Below are positions 17,255 through 26,607 of a stretch of 64,000 nucleotides of DNA, in pieces. This DNA comes from Corynebacterium provencense. GTDB taxonomy: Bacteria > Actinomycetota > Actinomycetes > Mycobacteriales > Mycobacteriaceae. The position numbers and the translations under genes are program-made. The notes under the pieces were generated by a model. The model was not told the DNA's origin and did not search any database. It saw nothing but the letters and a program-made list of their open reading frames with translations. Positions within the stretch are counted from its first letter, which is position 1, and each line of letters opens with the position of its first letter. The stretch spans positions 1,144,962-1,208,961 of the forward strand of contig LT160593.1 of NCBI GenBank assembly GCA_900049755.1, in the 5' to 3' direction.

Positions 17255-18351
17255 CCATGGCCAAGACCACATCAACCCTCAGGCCGGCCGGCTTCATGGA
17301 GCGGATGTACAACGGTGAGGGCGGATTCGACATCGTCGGCACCCGTCGCCGGTGGTACTGGATGTACGCGCTGCTGTGCGTGGCGTGCGTCGCCGTCATC
17401 GCCGTGAAGGGCTTCACCCTCGGCATCGACTTCGAGGGAGGCACGAAGATGTCGATGCCTCCGTCGAACGGTGCGACAGAAAGCTCCGTCTCCGAGACCT
17501 TCGAGGAAGCCACGGGGGTGGAACCCCAGTCCACCCAGATCGTCGGCTCGGGGGACTCCAGGATCATCGAGGTCACCGCAGAACGTCTCACCGACGATCA
17601 GATCCGGGACGCCCGGGTCGCGCTCTACGACCGTTTCACACCGGTGGACAACAGCGGCACCCCCAGTCCGGACGCGATCAGTGACTCCACCGTCTCGGAA
17701 TCGTGGGGCCAGTCGATCACCCAGCGCATGCTGTTGGGCATGGTGGTCTTCCTCGCGGTCGTCTTCGTCTACATCACCATCCGTCTGGAGAGGGACATGG
17801 CGATCTCCGCGATCGTCAGCCTCGTGCTCGACGGTGTCGTGGTGGCCGGTGTGTACTCCCTGGTCGGTTTCGAGGTGTCCCCGGCGACTGTCATCGGCCT
17901 GCTGACGATCCTGGCGTACTCCCTGTATGACACGGTCATCGTCTTCGACAAGGTCCACGAGAACACCCAGGATGTACTGAGTTCCACCAGATCCACCTAC
18001 GGGGAGCAGGTCAACCTGGCGGTGAACCAGACGATCATGCGTTCGTTGAACACTTCCCTGTTCTCGGTCATACCCATCGCAGCGCTGCTGGTCGTCGCGG
18101 TGTGGCTCATGGGTGTGGGAACCCTCAAGGATCTCGCCCTGGTGCAGTTGGCCGGTGTGGTCGCAGGTACGGTCAGCTCCATCTACTTCTCCGCACCCCT
18201 GCTTGTGACACTGAAGGCCCGTCAGCGCCGCTACCGGGACCATGACGCCCGCGTGGCCCGTGCCCGGGAACTCGCTGCAGTCGGCGGGCCCGCCCCGGTG
18301 CCTGCCGGGGAGCCGCGGCCGTGGCCGTGGCGGTGGCGGCAGCGGCCGTGA
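17251..18351 (+). CDS. secF: protein translocase subunit SecF
   Basis: A 366-residue partner of SecD with the SecF signature LGIDFEGGTKMSM after helix 1 and five more helices. The conserved block TILAYSLYDTVIVFDKVHEN and NTSLFSVIPIAALLV are clear. GTG at 17251 overlaps the secD stop; ATG at 17257 is an alternative. The core is complete through SAPLLVTLKARQRRYRDHD, but the tail ends EPRPWPWRWRQRP, which looks like an out-of-frame reading of the following lipoprotein's signal sequence. The last 10 or so residues may therefore be wrong. Confidence 0.93.
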   Translation: MTMAKTTSTLRPAGFMERMYNGEGGFDIVGTRRRWYWMYALLCVACVAVIAVKGFTLGIDFEGGTKMSMPPSNGATESSVSETFEEATGVEPQSTQIVGSGDSRIIEVTAERLTDDQIRDARVALYDRFTPVDNSGTPSPDAISDSTVSESWGQSITQRMLLGMVVFLAVVFVYITIRLERDMAISAIVSLVLDGVVVAGVYSLVGFEVSPATVIGLLTILAYSLYDTVIVFDKVHENTQDVLSSTRSTYGEQVNLAVNQTIMRSLNTSLFSVIPIAALLVVAVWLMGVGTLKDLALVQLAGVVAGTVSSIYFSAPLLVTLKARQRRYRDHDARVARARELAAVGGPAPVPAGEPRPWPWRWRQRP

Positions 18352-19937
18352 CAGTCTCGTGCGGCACGGACGGCGAGGACGGGGCCACAACGGAGGAGGA
18401 CTTCACCTATGTCCTCGACAGCACACCTGTGACCACTAACGCGGCGTCCTCCACCGGTGTGGTGACGGACGCGGCGAAACTGTCCGCCAGGCTGTACCCC
18501 GGGGCTTTCATCCCGGGGCCAGGAAACAGGCTCCTGCCGAACACGGACCTGGTCACCGCGACCCCGGAGGACGGCAACCCGGACGCCGTGGACTACGTCA
18601 TCGCCGACACCGCCACCTACTCCGACGGTGCGCCTGTGGTCTGTGACGATTTCCTCCTGTCCTGGGTCGCCGCGCACCGGACCGATCTCTTCGCCTCCGA
18701 CCCCGGCCTGATGACCCGTGTCCGCGACGTCAGCTGCGTGGCGGGGGAGAAGAAGTTCCGGGTCGACTTCGATGCGGGCGCCGGACAACGGTACCGCGAG
18801 CTCTTCGGGCCCGGGGAGGTTCTTCCCTCGCACACGGTGGCCTCGGCGGCAGGGGTGCCGGATGTCGTCGACGCAGTGAACACCGGGGACCCCGACGCGC
18901 TGGCCGCCCTGGGACGGTCCTGGACGTCGACTTTCGACCTGGCGACGACTGACCCCGCCACCGTGCCGACCTACGGTCCGTTCCGGATAGAGGCCCGGGA
19001 AGGCGACGGGGCGCTGCTGCTCAGTGCCAACCCTGAATGGTCGGGAGACCGTCCGGGCATCGACCGCATCGTCGTCACCGGTGGTGGTGACCTGGCACGC
19101 GCGGTCAACGGAACCGCGGACGTGGTGGACGCCGCAGTCCGCCCGGGCCAGCCCACCGACGCCGATCTGGCGGCGGCCGGGTTCACCGTGGACCGGACGA
19201 CAGGCAGCAGGATCGACGGCCTGACCCTGGCCACAGACGGTGTTTTCGCCACCGCCGACAACCGCCGGGCCTTCACCCGGTGCATCGACCGGGACGCCGT
19301 CGTCGCGGCGGTCGCCACGTCCACGGGTGCCAGTGGGCGGGGGGTCCACACCCACCCCCCGCCTGGTCCGCGGACTGGCCTCCTCCTGTCTCTTAGCCCC
19401 ATCTAGAGGTGTAAAAGAGACAGGGCCGAGGCATTGACCCCGTCCGCCACCGCAGACAGCAGCTACGATCCCGCCGCGACGAGGGCGGTCCTCGGCGGGG
19501 TAAGTGTCCGTGTCGGTTTCCCCGCGGACCGGCCCCGCTACGCCGCGGAGGTGGAGGCGGTGACGACGTCGTGTGCTGCGGCAGGGGTGACGGTGGAGGC
19601 CGTCCAGCTTCCCGCGGCGGCCTTCGACCTTCCCGGTGTGCTGGGGCGTGACGTCGACGCCGTCCTGGACACGAGGACAGCCTACGGGCGTAACCCGTCG
19701 GTGACGGCGTCCCCGGTCTCGACGGTCTCCCAGATCAGGGAGGCCGAGCAGGCTCTGGCACAGGAGGCCGTGACAGTGCCCCTGTCGGTTGAGCCGCGGC
19801 TGACGGCCGTGGCAGGTACGGTGACTGACGTCAGTGATTCGGGAACGGACACGGGGCTGAGCTGGAACATGGACCGGTGGATCTCCACCGACCATCCGGT
19901 CACCGACAGTGCCGCTGAAGGCGAGGAGGACGCGTGA
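18321..19937 (+). CDS. ABC-type peptide solute-binding lipoprotein, interrupted by a library junction sequence
   Basis: The frame starts with a hydrophobic run and a lipobox-like VTVSC, and continues as a family 5 (oligopeptide) binding protein: TVPTYGPFRIEA, LLSANPEWSGDRPGIDRIVV and RAFTRCIDRDAVV are typical. It stops at TAG 19404-19406, inside a 38-base Nextera-like sequence. It resumes at about 19425 with AEALTPSATADSSYDPAATRAVL and runs to the stop overlapping apt. The total, about 538 codons, fits the mycobacterial homologue Rv2585c in the same position. The signal peptide lacks a start with positive residues, and the start overlaps secF, so the 5' end is also uncertain. Treat as a real gene with assembly damage. 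Confidence 0.7.
19386..19423. other. Nextera mate-pair circularisation junction left in the assembly
   Basis: These 38 bases match two back-to-back Tn5 mosaic ends. Bases 19386-19404 match CTGTCTCTTATACACATCT at 16 of 19 positions, and 19405-19423 match AGATGTGTATAAGAGACAG at 17 of 19. This order is the Nextera mate-pair junction adapter. It brings a stop codon into the lipoprotein gene. Confidence 0.9.
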
Positions 19938-20491
19938 CCGCTGCAGAGATCCCGGCAGGGGCTGACGCCCGGTGGGCGCTGAAGACCCTGACCCGTTTCG
20001 TGCCCGACTACCCGGCACCGGGGATCGTCTTCCAGGACCTCACCCCGGTTCTCGCGGACGCCCACGGTTTCCGACTCATCGTCAATGACCTGGCGGACGC
20101 GTGCGGTCCGTGCCGTCCGGATCTCGTCGGCGGCCTCGATGCGCGTGGTTTCCTGTTGGGTTCTGCTGTGGCGGTGGAGCTGGGGGTGGGCATCCTGGCT
20201 GTCCGTAAGGCGGGCAAGCTTCCGCCGCCGGTGCTGCACGAGGAGTACGCCCTGGAGTACGGTTCGGCGGCGTTGGAGATCCCCGCGGAAGGTCTAGACC
20301 TGCAGGGGAAGAGGGTTCTGCTGGTCGATGACGTTCTGGCGACCGGAGGTACGTTGGCGGCGTCCCGGCGGCTGATTGAACGGGCCGGCGGTGTGGTGTG
20401 CGGGGTGGCTGTCGCTCTGGAGGTCACCGAACTGGACGGGCGCAGCAGGTTCTCCGATCTGCCGTTGTACGTGGTCTCTGCGGGTCGATAG
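19934..20491 (+). CDS. apt: adenine phosphoribosyltransferase
   Basis: A 185-residue type I phosphoribosyltransferase that converts adenine and PRPP to AMP. The PRPP-binding motif is VLLVDDVLATGGTL, and the N-terminal pattern FVPDYPAPGIVFQDLTPVL is typical of Apt. A second conserved block reads LVGGLDARGFLLGSAVA. GTG at 19934 overlaps the stop of the lipoprotein gene. The position directly before rel is conserved across Actinobacteria. Confidence 0.95.
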   Translation: MTAAEIPAGADARWALKTLTRFVPDYPAPGIVFQDLTPVLADAHGFRLIVNDLADACGPCRPDLVGGLDARGFLLGSAVAVELGVGILAVRKAGKLPPPVLHEEYALEYGSAALEIPAEGLDLQGKRVLLVDDVLATGGTLAASRRLIERAGGVVCGVAVALEVTELDGRSRFSDLPLYVVSAGR

Positions 20492-20624
20492 GTGCCCTTG
20501 TTGCCGGTCAGTGCCGCTGTGCCGTTACTCTTACAGCACACGCATGTACCTGCGTGACCAGATCCCCGGCACGCAGGTTGGACGACCGGTGCGGGGTGAC
20601 ACCCCGGGAGAGTTACGGTGAGGC

Positions 20625-22901
20625 ATGAGTAACGAGAAGAACTCGCTGTGGATGGCGGCGCGGATCGCGCGCAGTCTCACCGGCAGGAGCCGGATCAATC
20701 CGGTGCTGGGTCCTCTCATCGCGGTGCACCGCCGCTACCATCCGAAGGCGGACATCGAGCTGCTCGACCGGGCGTACACGACCGCGGAGAAACTGCACGA
20801 GGGTGTGCTGCGGAAGTCCGGGGAGCCGTACATCACCCATCCTCTGGCGGTGGCGAACATTGCCGCGGAGATCGGCATGGACACCACGACCCTGGTTGCC
20901 GCGCTGCTGCACGACACGGTGGAGGACACGGACTACTCCCTGGAGGACCTGACCCGCGATTTCGGTCCCGAGGTCGCCCAGCTTGTCGACGGGGTGACGA
21001 AGCTGGACAAGGTGGCCCTGGGGTCGGCCGCCGAGGCCGAGACGATCCGCAAGATGATCGTGGCGATGGCCAATGACCCGCGGGTGCTGGTGATCAAGGT
21101 CGCCGACCGGCTGCACAACATGCGGACGATGCGTTTCCTGCCGCCGGAGAAGCAGGCGAAGAAGGCGAGGCAGACCCTGGAGGTCATCGCCCCGCTGGCG
21201 CACCGGCTGGGTATGGCGACGATCAAGTGGGAGCTGGAGGACCTGTCCTTCGCGATCCTGTACCCGAAGAAGTACGAGGAGATCGTCAGGCTTGTCGCCG
21301 ACCGGGCCCCGAAGCGGGACCAGTACCTGGCGAAGGTGATCGACGAGATCCAGGCGACGATGAAGGAGGCGCACATTGTCGCCGATGTGGTGGGCCGGCC
21401 GAAGCACTACTGGTCGATCTACCAGAAGATGATCGTCCGGGGCCGCGACTTCGACGAGATCTTCGATCTGGTGGGGATCCGTATCCTGGTCGACGATGTC
21501 CGGGACTGCTACGCGGCCGTCGGTGCGGTGCACTCTCTGTACCAGCCGATGCCGGGAAGGTTCAAGGACTACATCTCCCAGCCGCGTTTCGGGGTGTACC
21601 GGTCACTGCACACCACGGTGCTGGGACCGGACGCGAAGGCCCTGGAGGTGCAGATCCGCACCCACGAGATGCACTACCAGGCGGAGTACGGCATTGCCGC
21701 CCACTGGCGGTACAAGGAGACTAAGGGGTCCCACAAGGGGGACAATGCGGAGGTCGACCAGATGGCGTGGATGCGCCAGCTGCTGGACTGGCAGAAGGAG
21801 GCCGCCGACCCGAACGAGTTCCTGGATTCGTTGCGTTACGACCTGTCGACGAACCAGATCTTCGCTTTCACGCCGAAGGGGGACGCCATCACCCTGCCGG
21901 CGGGGTCCACCCCGATCGACTTCGCCTACGCGGTGCACACGGAGGTGGGGCACCGGTGCATCGGGGCGAAGGTCAACGGCAAACTGGTGGCCCTGGAGAC
22001 TGAGCTCCACACCGGTGACAAGGTCGAGGTGTTCACCTCGAAGGACGCCCATGCGGGCCCGTCGAAGGACTGGGAGAAGATCGTGGTCTCCCCGCGGGCG
22101 CGCAACAAGATCCGGGCGTGGTTCAACAAGGAGCGTCGGGAGGAGTCCCTGGAGAAGGGGAGGGACGCCCTGGCGCATGAGGCGCAGCGCACGGGTATCC
22201 CCCTGCAGCGCCTGGTCACTGCTGAGGCCTTGAAGACGGTGGCGACGTCCCTGCACCGTGACAGTGTGGACGACCTTTACACTGCCGTGGGCTCGGGTGG
22301 TGAAACGGCGGGGCATGTGATCAATCTCCTGAAGGAGATCTACCAGGGTGACGCCGGTGAGGATGTCGACGACATCCCGGAGACGAGGACGGGGAGGCAG
22401 CGTCAGTCGACACCGCAGCAGGCGGTGAAGGCGGGGCGTGGTGACGGCTCGGGGATCCTGGTGCAGGGTAACGCCGATTTCTCGGCGAAGCTGGCGAAGT
22501 GCTGTACCCCTGTGCCAGGTGACGAGATCTTCGGTTTCATCACCAAGGGCGGTGGGGTGTCCGTGCACCGGACGGACTGCACCAATGCCGCGAAGCTCCA
22601 TGCCGAACCTGAGCGGTTGATCGAGGTGGAGTGGGCCTCGAACGTGAGCAATGCCGTGTTCATGGTGACCCTGCAGATCGAGGGCCTGGACCGGACGGGG
22701 CTGCTTTCTGAGGTGACCCGGGTGGTCAGTGAGCAGAAAGTTCCGATCATGGCGACGAGCACCCATGTCTCCGAGGACCGGGTGGCGGTGTGCCGGTTCA
22801 CCTTCGAGGTCTCCGACATCAAGCAGCTGGGGTACCTGATGAACCAGCTGCGCAATGTTGAGGGAGTGTTCGACGTGTACCGGGTGACCGCCGGGGGGTA
22901 G
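20625..22901 (+). CDS. rel: bifunctional (p)ppGpp synthetase/hydrolase
   Basis: A 758-residue long RSH enzyme of the stringent response. The HD hydrolase domain is intact ([37 protein letters not shown]). The synthetase domain includes [17 protein letters not shown] and PKFKDYI-like [15 protein letters not shown] follows at [24 protein letters not shown], and an ACT domain lies at the end. Both catalytic halves appear functional, so this should be the main Rel. ATG at 20625 follows a short gap after apt with the inverted repeat CACGCA/TGCGTG. Confidence 0.97.
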   Translation: MSNEKNSLWMAARIARSLTGRSRINPVLGPLIAVHRRYHPKADIELLDRAYTTAEKLHEGVLRKSGEPYITHPLAVANIAAEIGMDTTTLVAALLHDTVEDTDYSLEDLTRDFGPEVAQLVDGVTKLDKVALGSAAEAETIRKMIVAMANDPRVLVIKVADRLHNMRTMRFLPPEKQAKKARQTLEVIAPLAHRLGMATIKWELEDLSFAILYPKKYEEIVRLVADRAPKRDQYLAKVIDEIQATMKEAHIVADVVGRPKHYWSIYQKMIVRGRDFDEIFDLVGIRILVDDVRDCYAAVGAVHSLYQPMPGRFKDYISQPRFGVYRSLHTTVLGPDAKALEVQIRTHEMHYQAEYGIAAHWRYKETKGSHKGDNAEVDQMAWMRQLLDWQKEAADPNEFLDSLRYDLSTNQIFAFTPKGDAITLPAGSTPIDFAYAVHTEVGHRCIGAKVNGKLVALETELHTGDKVEVFTSKDAHAGPSKDWEKIVVSPRARNKIRAWFNKERREESLEKGRDALAHEAQRTGIPLQRLVTAEALKTVATSLHRDSVDDLYTAVGSGGETAGHVINLLKEIYQGDAGEDVDDIPETRTGRQRQSTPQQAVKAGRGDGSGILVQGNADFSAKLAKCCTPVPGDEIFGFITKGGGVSVHRTDCTNAAKLHAEPERLIEVEWASNVSNAVFMVTLQIEGLDRTGLLSEVTRVVSEQKVPIMATSTHVSEDRVAVCRFTFEVSDIKQLGYLMNQLRNVEGVFDVYRVTAGG

Positions 22902-22908
22902 GGCGGGG

Positions 22909-23133
22909 TCAGTGCAGCCACCGGCGCTGCCGGATGTACCCGCTCGGGGTGATCCCGAGGACCTCTCTGAAGGTCTTCGTGAGCCCGGAGGCGTGGGAGT
23001 ATCCGACCTTTCTGGCGGCGGTGCCGACATTCTCACCACGGTCGAGCAGTTTCCGGGCGGCGTTCACGCGGAGGCTGGCCCGCCACCGTGGGAAATGATC
23101 CCCGGTGACGGTGGTGAAGGTTGATCTGGCAGT
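22909..23133 (-). pseudogene. AraC-family regulator remnant (C-terminal DNA-binding half only)
   Basis: Reading the minus strand from about 23133 to the stop at 22909-22911 gives a run starting TARSTFTTVTGDHFPRWRAS and containing RVNAARKLLDRG, TAARKVGYSHASGLTKTFRE and LGITPSGYIRQRRW. This is the double helix-turn-helix end of an AraC/XylS activator. A TAA stop at 23134-23136 closes the frame, and no N-terminal domain or start codon is present. The break coincides with a drop in GC, so the gene was probably cut when the neighbouring foreign stretch entered or decayed. Confidence 0.75.
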
Positions 23134-23136
23134 TTA

Positions 23137-24830
23137 GTAACTGCGGCAGTGACCGGTTCCGCACGGCGGCCCTTGGGGCACTCCTCGTCATCAGAATACG
23201 AGAATTGATTGACTATTCCCAGGTGGCTGGCACCGCTACCTCGCCACGAAGACGAAACTCATCCTTGCACAGTCAGTTCAGTGTCGGTTACGGAAGTACT
23301 GCAAGACCTCCATTCTCCGGAACCTGGCTGGTCTGTAGAGGGCCGGCCACCAAAATGTCGGTAACCAACTTACCACTGTCCTATGAAACTTGTCCGTAAG
23401 AAGGAAGAATACAGATAGAGGTATAATGAAGATAGTCGATGTCACGGAGAGAATCACTTCTGACCCGTTCAACTCGTCCGCAAAAGATCTTGTCTTTTAC
23501 GTATGCTTCTGGTTAAAGATAGAAGAATTTGACGAGCTCTACTACCGGTTTTCATATTTCGTCACTGATGTCCCTGATGCGGGTGAAGTGATCGAATGGG
23601 AAAAGCGGAGCAGTCGAGGGAACAGCTACTCGGTCTCGGTGGTGCTGGGAAATGTTGAAGATTTTCCCGCACCTCCTACCGAGTGGGTGGTCATTAGTGG
23701 AGAGTATCCTGAAGTGGAAGAAGTCAACCACGGTCCTTTCCGTGGATCGTTCCTGTGACTGAGTTTCTTCCCTGTTGAATTCCGTCAACCCTCACCGCTT
23801 ACTCGAACTGAGGGCCGGCACTCTCAATGTCCGCACAACTTTCTACATCACGGGTATCGGCTCAACGTTCGACAGTGGAGGCTCATCGTAATCGGAATTG
23901 CGATTTTGACCTTCGGGCGGAGACTACGAGGAATCGGGTGGGTAAGTCATGGACAGGTCCGGACCTGTTCAAGATGTGAGTTACCGTACCGTCATCTGAT
24001 TGAACCAGGACCCTGCTTTGCACGCTGCCAGCCACGTCGTCTACACCGTTCCGTCGTATTTGTCCGTTCGGGCGCTCGGTGTCAATGAGCATGTCTGGAA
24101 GAACACCCGCCGCCCTGATTGTCCGCTCGGGTTGAGCTCACTTCAATGACTGACGGGTCAGGTTCGGCCCGACCGATCGACATGCGCCCTCCATCTCAGC
24201 ACAGACGTCCTGAAGACCTGACTGGGCGAGCGTTACCCACAAGTTACGGGACGCCGTCGAAGTCATGGCAGCGGGCCCTCACCGTCTTGTGTCACCGTCT
24301 TGTGCCACCGCCGTGGACCACGGCCTACCAACGGGCGCGGAAAGCAATGGACGAAAGCCGTGGACCGTGATCAATGCCGCCTACCTGGGAAGCAGAGAAG
24401 TCCACCGGCCGTCGGGGGACGGAAGGATGCCCCGATGTACAGACCCCGACGGGAGCAGCCGCCCAGGACAGATTCATTCTCCAGACGGCAGGATCAGTGC
24501 CGGGACCTGCTGTGGGACAGCGACGACGACAAGCTGATTCACCCGGGACAGCTGAAGACAGAGTCGACACCCGGTGAGTACAGGGGGATGGCGATGAACT
24601 GCACTGCCGGAAAGGCAGTCGCGTCAACTGGCTGCCCCAACTTCAAGAGAACCGATACCTGTACCGGGTGGAGTGCCTTCTCCGCAGTTCGGAAAGATCA
24701 CATACCCGACACATAGACGAGAACTTGAAGTCCACAGAGGAGCTGACACGGGCAGGAAAGAACCGCACAGGAGTTGAAAGGCGGCCCCCGGTGGTCCCTG
24801 CGCAGTCCCGCCGCAGCGTGTGGCCACGCG
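23137..24830. other. lower-GC accessory stretch, mostly non-coding or degraded
   Basis: About 1.7 kb between rel and the cyclophilin gene with visibly lower GC and no coding bias apart from the ORF at 23426-23758. Other open frames here (for example 24300-24716 plus and 24325-24627 minus) overlap each other, have odd composition and match nothing I recognise. I found no integrase, transposase, terminal inverted repeat or tRNA that would define an element. It most likely holds decayed horizontally acquired DNA. Confidence 0.6.
23426..23758 (+). CDS. hypothetical acidic 110-residue protein in the low-GC stretch
   Basis: The protein begins MKIVDVTERITSD and is acidic and aromatic-rich, with YVCFWLKIEEFDELYYRFSYF in the first half and PPTEWVVISGEYPEVEEVNHG near the end. 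There is no signal peptide or membrane helix. ATG at 23426 has AGAGG four bases upstream; an in-frame TTG at 23390 would add 12 unlikely residues. I do not recognise the family. Size, acidity and an isolated place in accessory DNA are what one sees for orphan immunity proteins, but no toxin partner is visible, so that is only a guess. Confidence 0.55.
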   Translation: MKIVDVTERITSDPFNSSAKDLVFYVCFWLKIEEFDELYYRFSYFVTDVPDAGEVIEWEKRSSRGNSYSVSVVLGNVEDFPAPPTEWVVISGEYPEVEEVNHGPFRGSFL

Positions 24831-25667
24831 TCAGGAGTTGACGGTCGCGGAGGTGATCCGGACTTCCTGCGCAGGCTTGCCGTCGCCGCCGTTGTCGGCG
24901 TTGGCGTCCTTGTTCTCGTCGATGACCTTGTCGAGGGTCGTCAGGCCGTCCTCGGTGACGGTGCCGAAGATCGTGTAGTCGTTGGTCAGCTGGGACTGGT
25001 CGTCGACCAGGAAGAACTGGGAACCGTTGGTGTTCTTGCCGGAGTTCGCCATGGCCAGCACCCCACGCTTGTACAGGCCCTGGTCCTCGACCTTCTCTCC
25101 GTTGTCACCCCACACCGGGTACTCGTCGGGGAAGGAGAATCCCGGTCCTCCTGAACCCGAACCGGTCGGGTCACCGCACTGCAGGATCTTCATCCCCTCA
25201 GAGACGACCACACGGTGGCAGATCGTGTCATCGTAGAACTTCTCCTCCACAAGGTGCTGGATCGCATTCGCGGCACACGGCGCCTGGGCGTGGTCGAGGG
25301 TGATGCCGATGTTCCCCTGGTTCGTCGCCAGGGTCACCGCCGTGGTGCCCTCGGTGGACATTCCGTCGGTGGAGGGCAGGGAGACCTGCTTCGCGGCGTC
25401 CCCCGTGTCGGTGTACGTGCACGCCTGGGGGCCCTCAGCCTGCGTCGTCGTGGCGGCAGCGTCGGTGGCGTCGGTGGCGTCGGCGACTGTGTCGGAGGAG
25501 TCGTCGCGGGTGACGGCGAACCAGATACCACCGACGAGGACGACGAGGACCACGACTGTGGCGGCGACGACCCCGAGCGGACGCATCTTCTCCCGGCGTG
25601 ACCGGGACTTCAGCTCCTTGGCGAGTTTCTTCAGTGCCGCATCGCGGCGTGCGGAGTTGTCAGACAA
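24831..25667 (-). CDS. membrane-anchored peptidyl-prolyl isomerase (cyclophilin type)
   Basis: A 278-residue protein with a basic cytoplasmic start (KKLAKELKSRSRREK), one membrane helix (about 31-51), a Thr/Ala/Asp-rich linker, and a cyclophilin domain from about 105. Cyclophilin blocks include FYDDTICHRVV, LQCGDPTGSGSGGPGF, GVLAMANSGKNTNGSQFFLV and YTIFGTVTEDG. It should catalyse proline isomerisation outside the membrane. The start appears to be TTG at 25665-25667. The place between rel and the MBL/hisS genes is conserved. Confidence 0.9.
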   Translation of the reverse strand: MSDNSARRDAALKKLAKELKSRSRREKMRPLGVVAATVVVLVVLVGGIWFAVTRDDSSDTVADATDATDAAATTTQAEGPQACTYTDTGDAAKQVSLPSTDGMSTEGTTAVTLATNQGNIGITLDHAQAPCAANAIQHLVEEKFYDDTICHRVVVSEGMKILQCGDPTGSGSGGPGFSFPDEYPVWGDNGEKVEDQGLYKRGVLAMANSGKNTNGSQFFLVDDQSQLTNDYTIFGTVTEDGLTTLDKVIDENKDANADNGGDGKPAQEVRITSATVNS

Positions 25668-25806
25668 CGCTCGGGGCCTCTCTGATCGGGGAACAACGGT
25701 AAACTGCTACGGGTGTAGCTGCAACAGACGACCATTGTTCCATCCCCACCTGTGACAGGCCACAACCGGCTCGGTGACACCGCCCCCCGGTACCGGGGCC
25801 CGGCGG

Positions 25807-25812
25807 TAGCCT
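25807..25812 (+). promoter_or_regulatory. -10 box for a probable leaderless MBL-hydrolase transcript
   Basis: TAGCCT fits TAnnnT and lies 7 bases before the ATG at 25820, the spacing expected when transcription starts at the first codon. No ribosome binding site is seen. Confidence 0.45.
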
Positions 25813-25819
25813 CGGAACC

Positions 25820-26527
25820 ATGAACCCGCACACCGGCCCCCGCCCCGGCGCTCAGACCGGCCCGCACACCATCCCCGTCGTCGAGGTCCTGCCCACCGGA
25901 CCGCTCGACATGAACTGTCTGGTCGTCCACGACGGCACACGCGCAACCGTCGTCGACCCCGGAATGGGGGCGGCGGACCGGATCCGTCGGCTGATTTCCG
26001 ACCGGGGACTCACCGTCGAACAGGTCCTGCTCACCCACGGCCACATCGACCATGTCCGTGACCTCCCCGAGATCCAGGAGGAATACGGCGTCCCCGCCTA
26101 CATGCACCCGGACGACCGGCCCTGGCTCCTGCGCGAGACCCTCGACTCCCTCGGCGAGCTCGGCCAGATGCACGCCACCGACCGTATGCCCACGCCCCGG
26201 GTTCCCGCACCGGTCAACGACGGGGACACCCTCAGCGTCGCCGGCGTGGACTTCACCGCCCACCTCATGCCCGGGCACTCGCCGGGGTCCGTGATGTACC
26301 GCGGGACACTCGGCGGCACAACCGTCATCCTCGGCGGTGACGTCCTGTTCCGCGGGGGAGTGGGCCGCACCGACCTGCCCCTGTCCGACCCGCACGCGAT
26401 GATGGACAGTCTGCGACGGATTCCGGAGATCTTCGACGACGCGGACATCGTCTACCCCGGCCACGGACCGGCCACCACGGTCGGCCGGGAGAAGAAGGAC
26501 AACGGATTCCTGCGGTCCGTGGTGTGA
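25820..26527 (+). CDS. metallo-beta-lactamase-fold hydrolase (glyoxalase II-like)
   Basis: A 235-residue MBL-fold enzyme. The zinc motif HxHxDH is seen in LLTHGHIDHVRD, with further ligands in LMPGHSPGSVMY, the Asp in VILGGDVLFRGGVGRTDLP, and the final His in YPGHGPATTVG. The pattern matches small hydroxyacylglutathione-hydrolase-like proteins that sit next to hisS in Actinobacteria. The true substrate is unknown; corynebacteria use mycothiol rather than glutathione. Confidence 0.88.
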   Translation: MNPHTGPRPGAQTGPHTIPVVEVLPTGPLDMNCLVVHDGTRATVVDPGMGAADRIRRLISDRGLTVEQVLLTHGHIDHVRDLPEIQEEYGVPAYMHPDDRPWLLRETLDSLGELGQMHATDRMPTPRVPAPVNDGDTLSVAGVDFTAHLMPGHSPGSVMYRGTLGGTTVILGGDVLFRGGVGRTDLPLSDPHAMMDSLRRIPEIFDDADIVYPGHGPATTVGREKKDNGFLRSVV

Positions 26528-26593
26528 TACGTCAGTCACGGTCACGGCCACAGCCCGGGGCACGCGGTCACCGGGACGGTCCCGTCGACCCGC

Positions 26594-26599
26594 TATAGT
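26594..26599 (+). promoter_or_regulatory. -10 box for a probable leaderless hisS transcript
   Basis: TATAGT is a near-consensus -10 ending 8 bases before the GTG at 26608, so the mRNA probably begins at the start codon. There is no ribosome site, which supports GTG 26608 over the TTG at 26599 that lies in the box itself. Confidence 0.6.
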
Positions 26600-26607
26600 T
26601 GACCGGC

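Noticed and set aside
19386..19423. Inverted repeat as an IS end or transcription terminator
   Set aside because: It matches the Nextera mate-pair junction in order and length and has no transposase or target duplication.
24300..24716. A 138-residue plus-strand frame in the low-GC stretch
   Set aside because: It overlaps other frames, has no ribosome site or recognisable motif, and its composition looks random.
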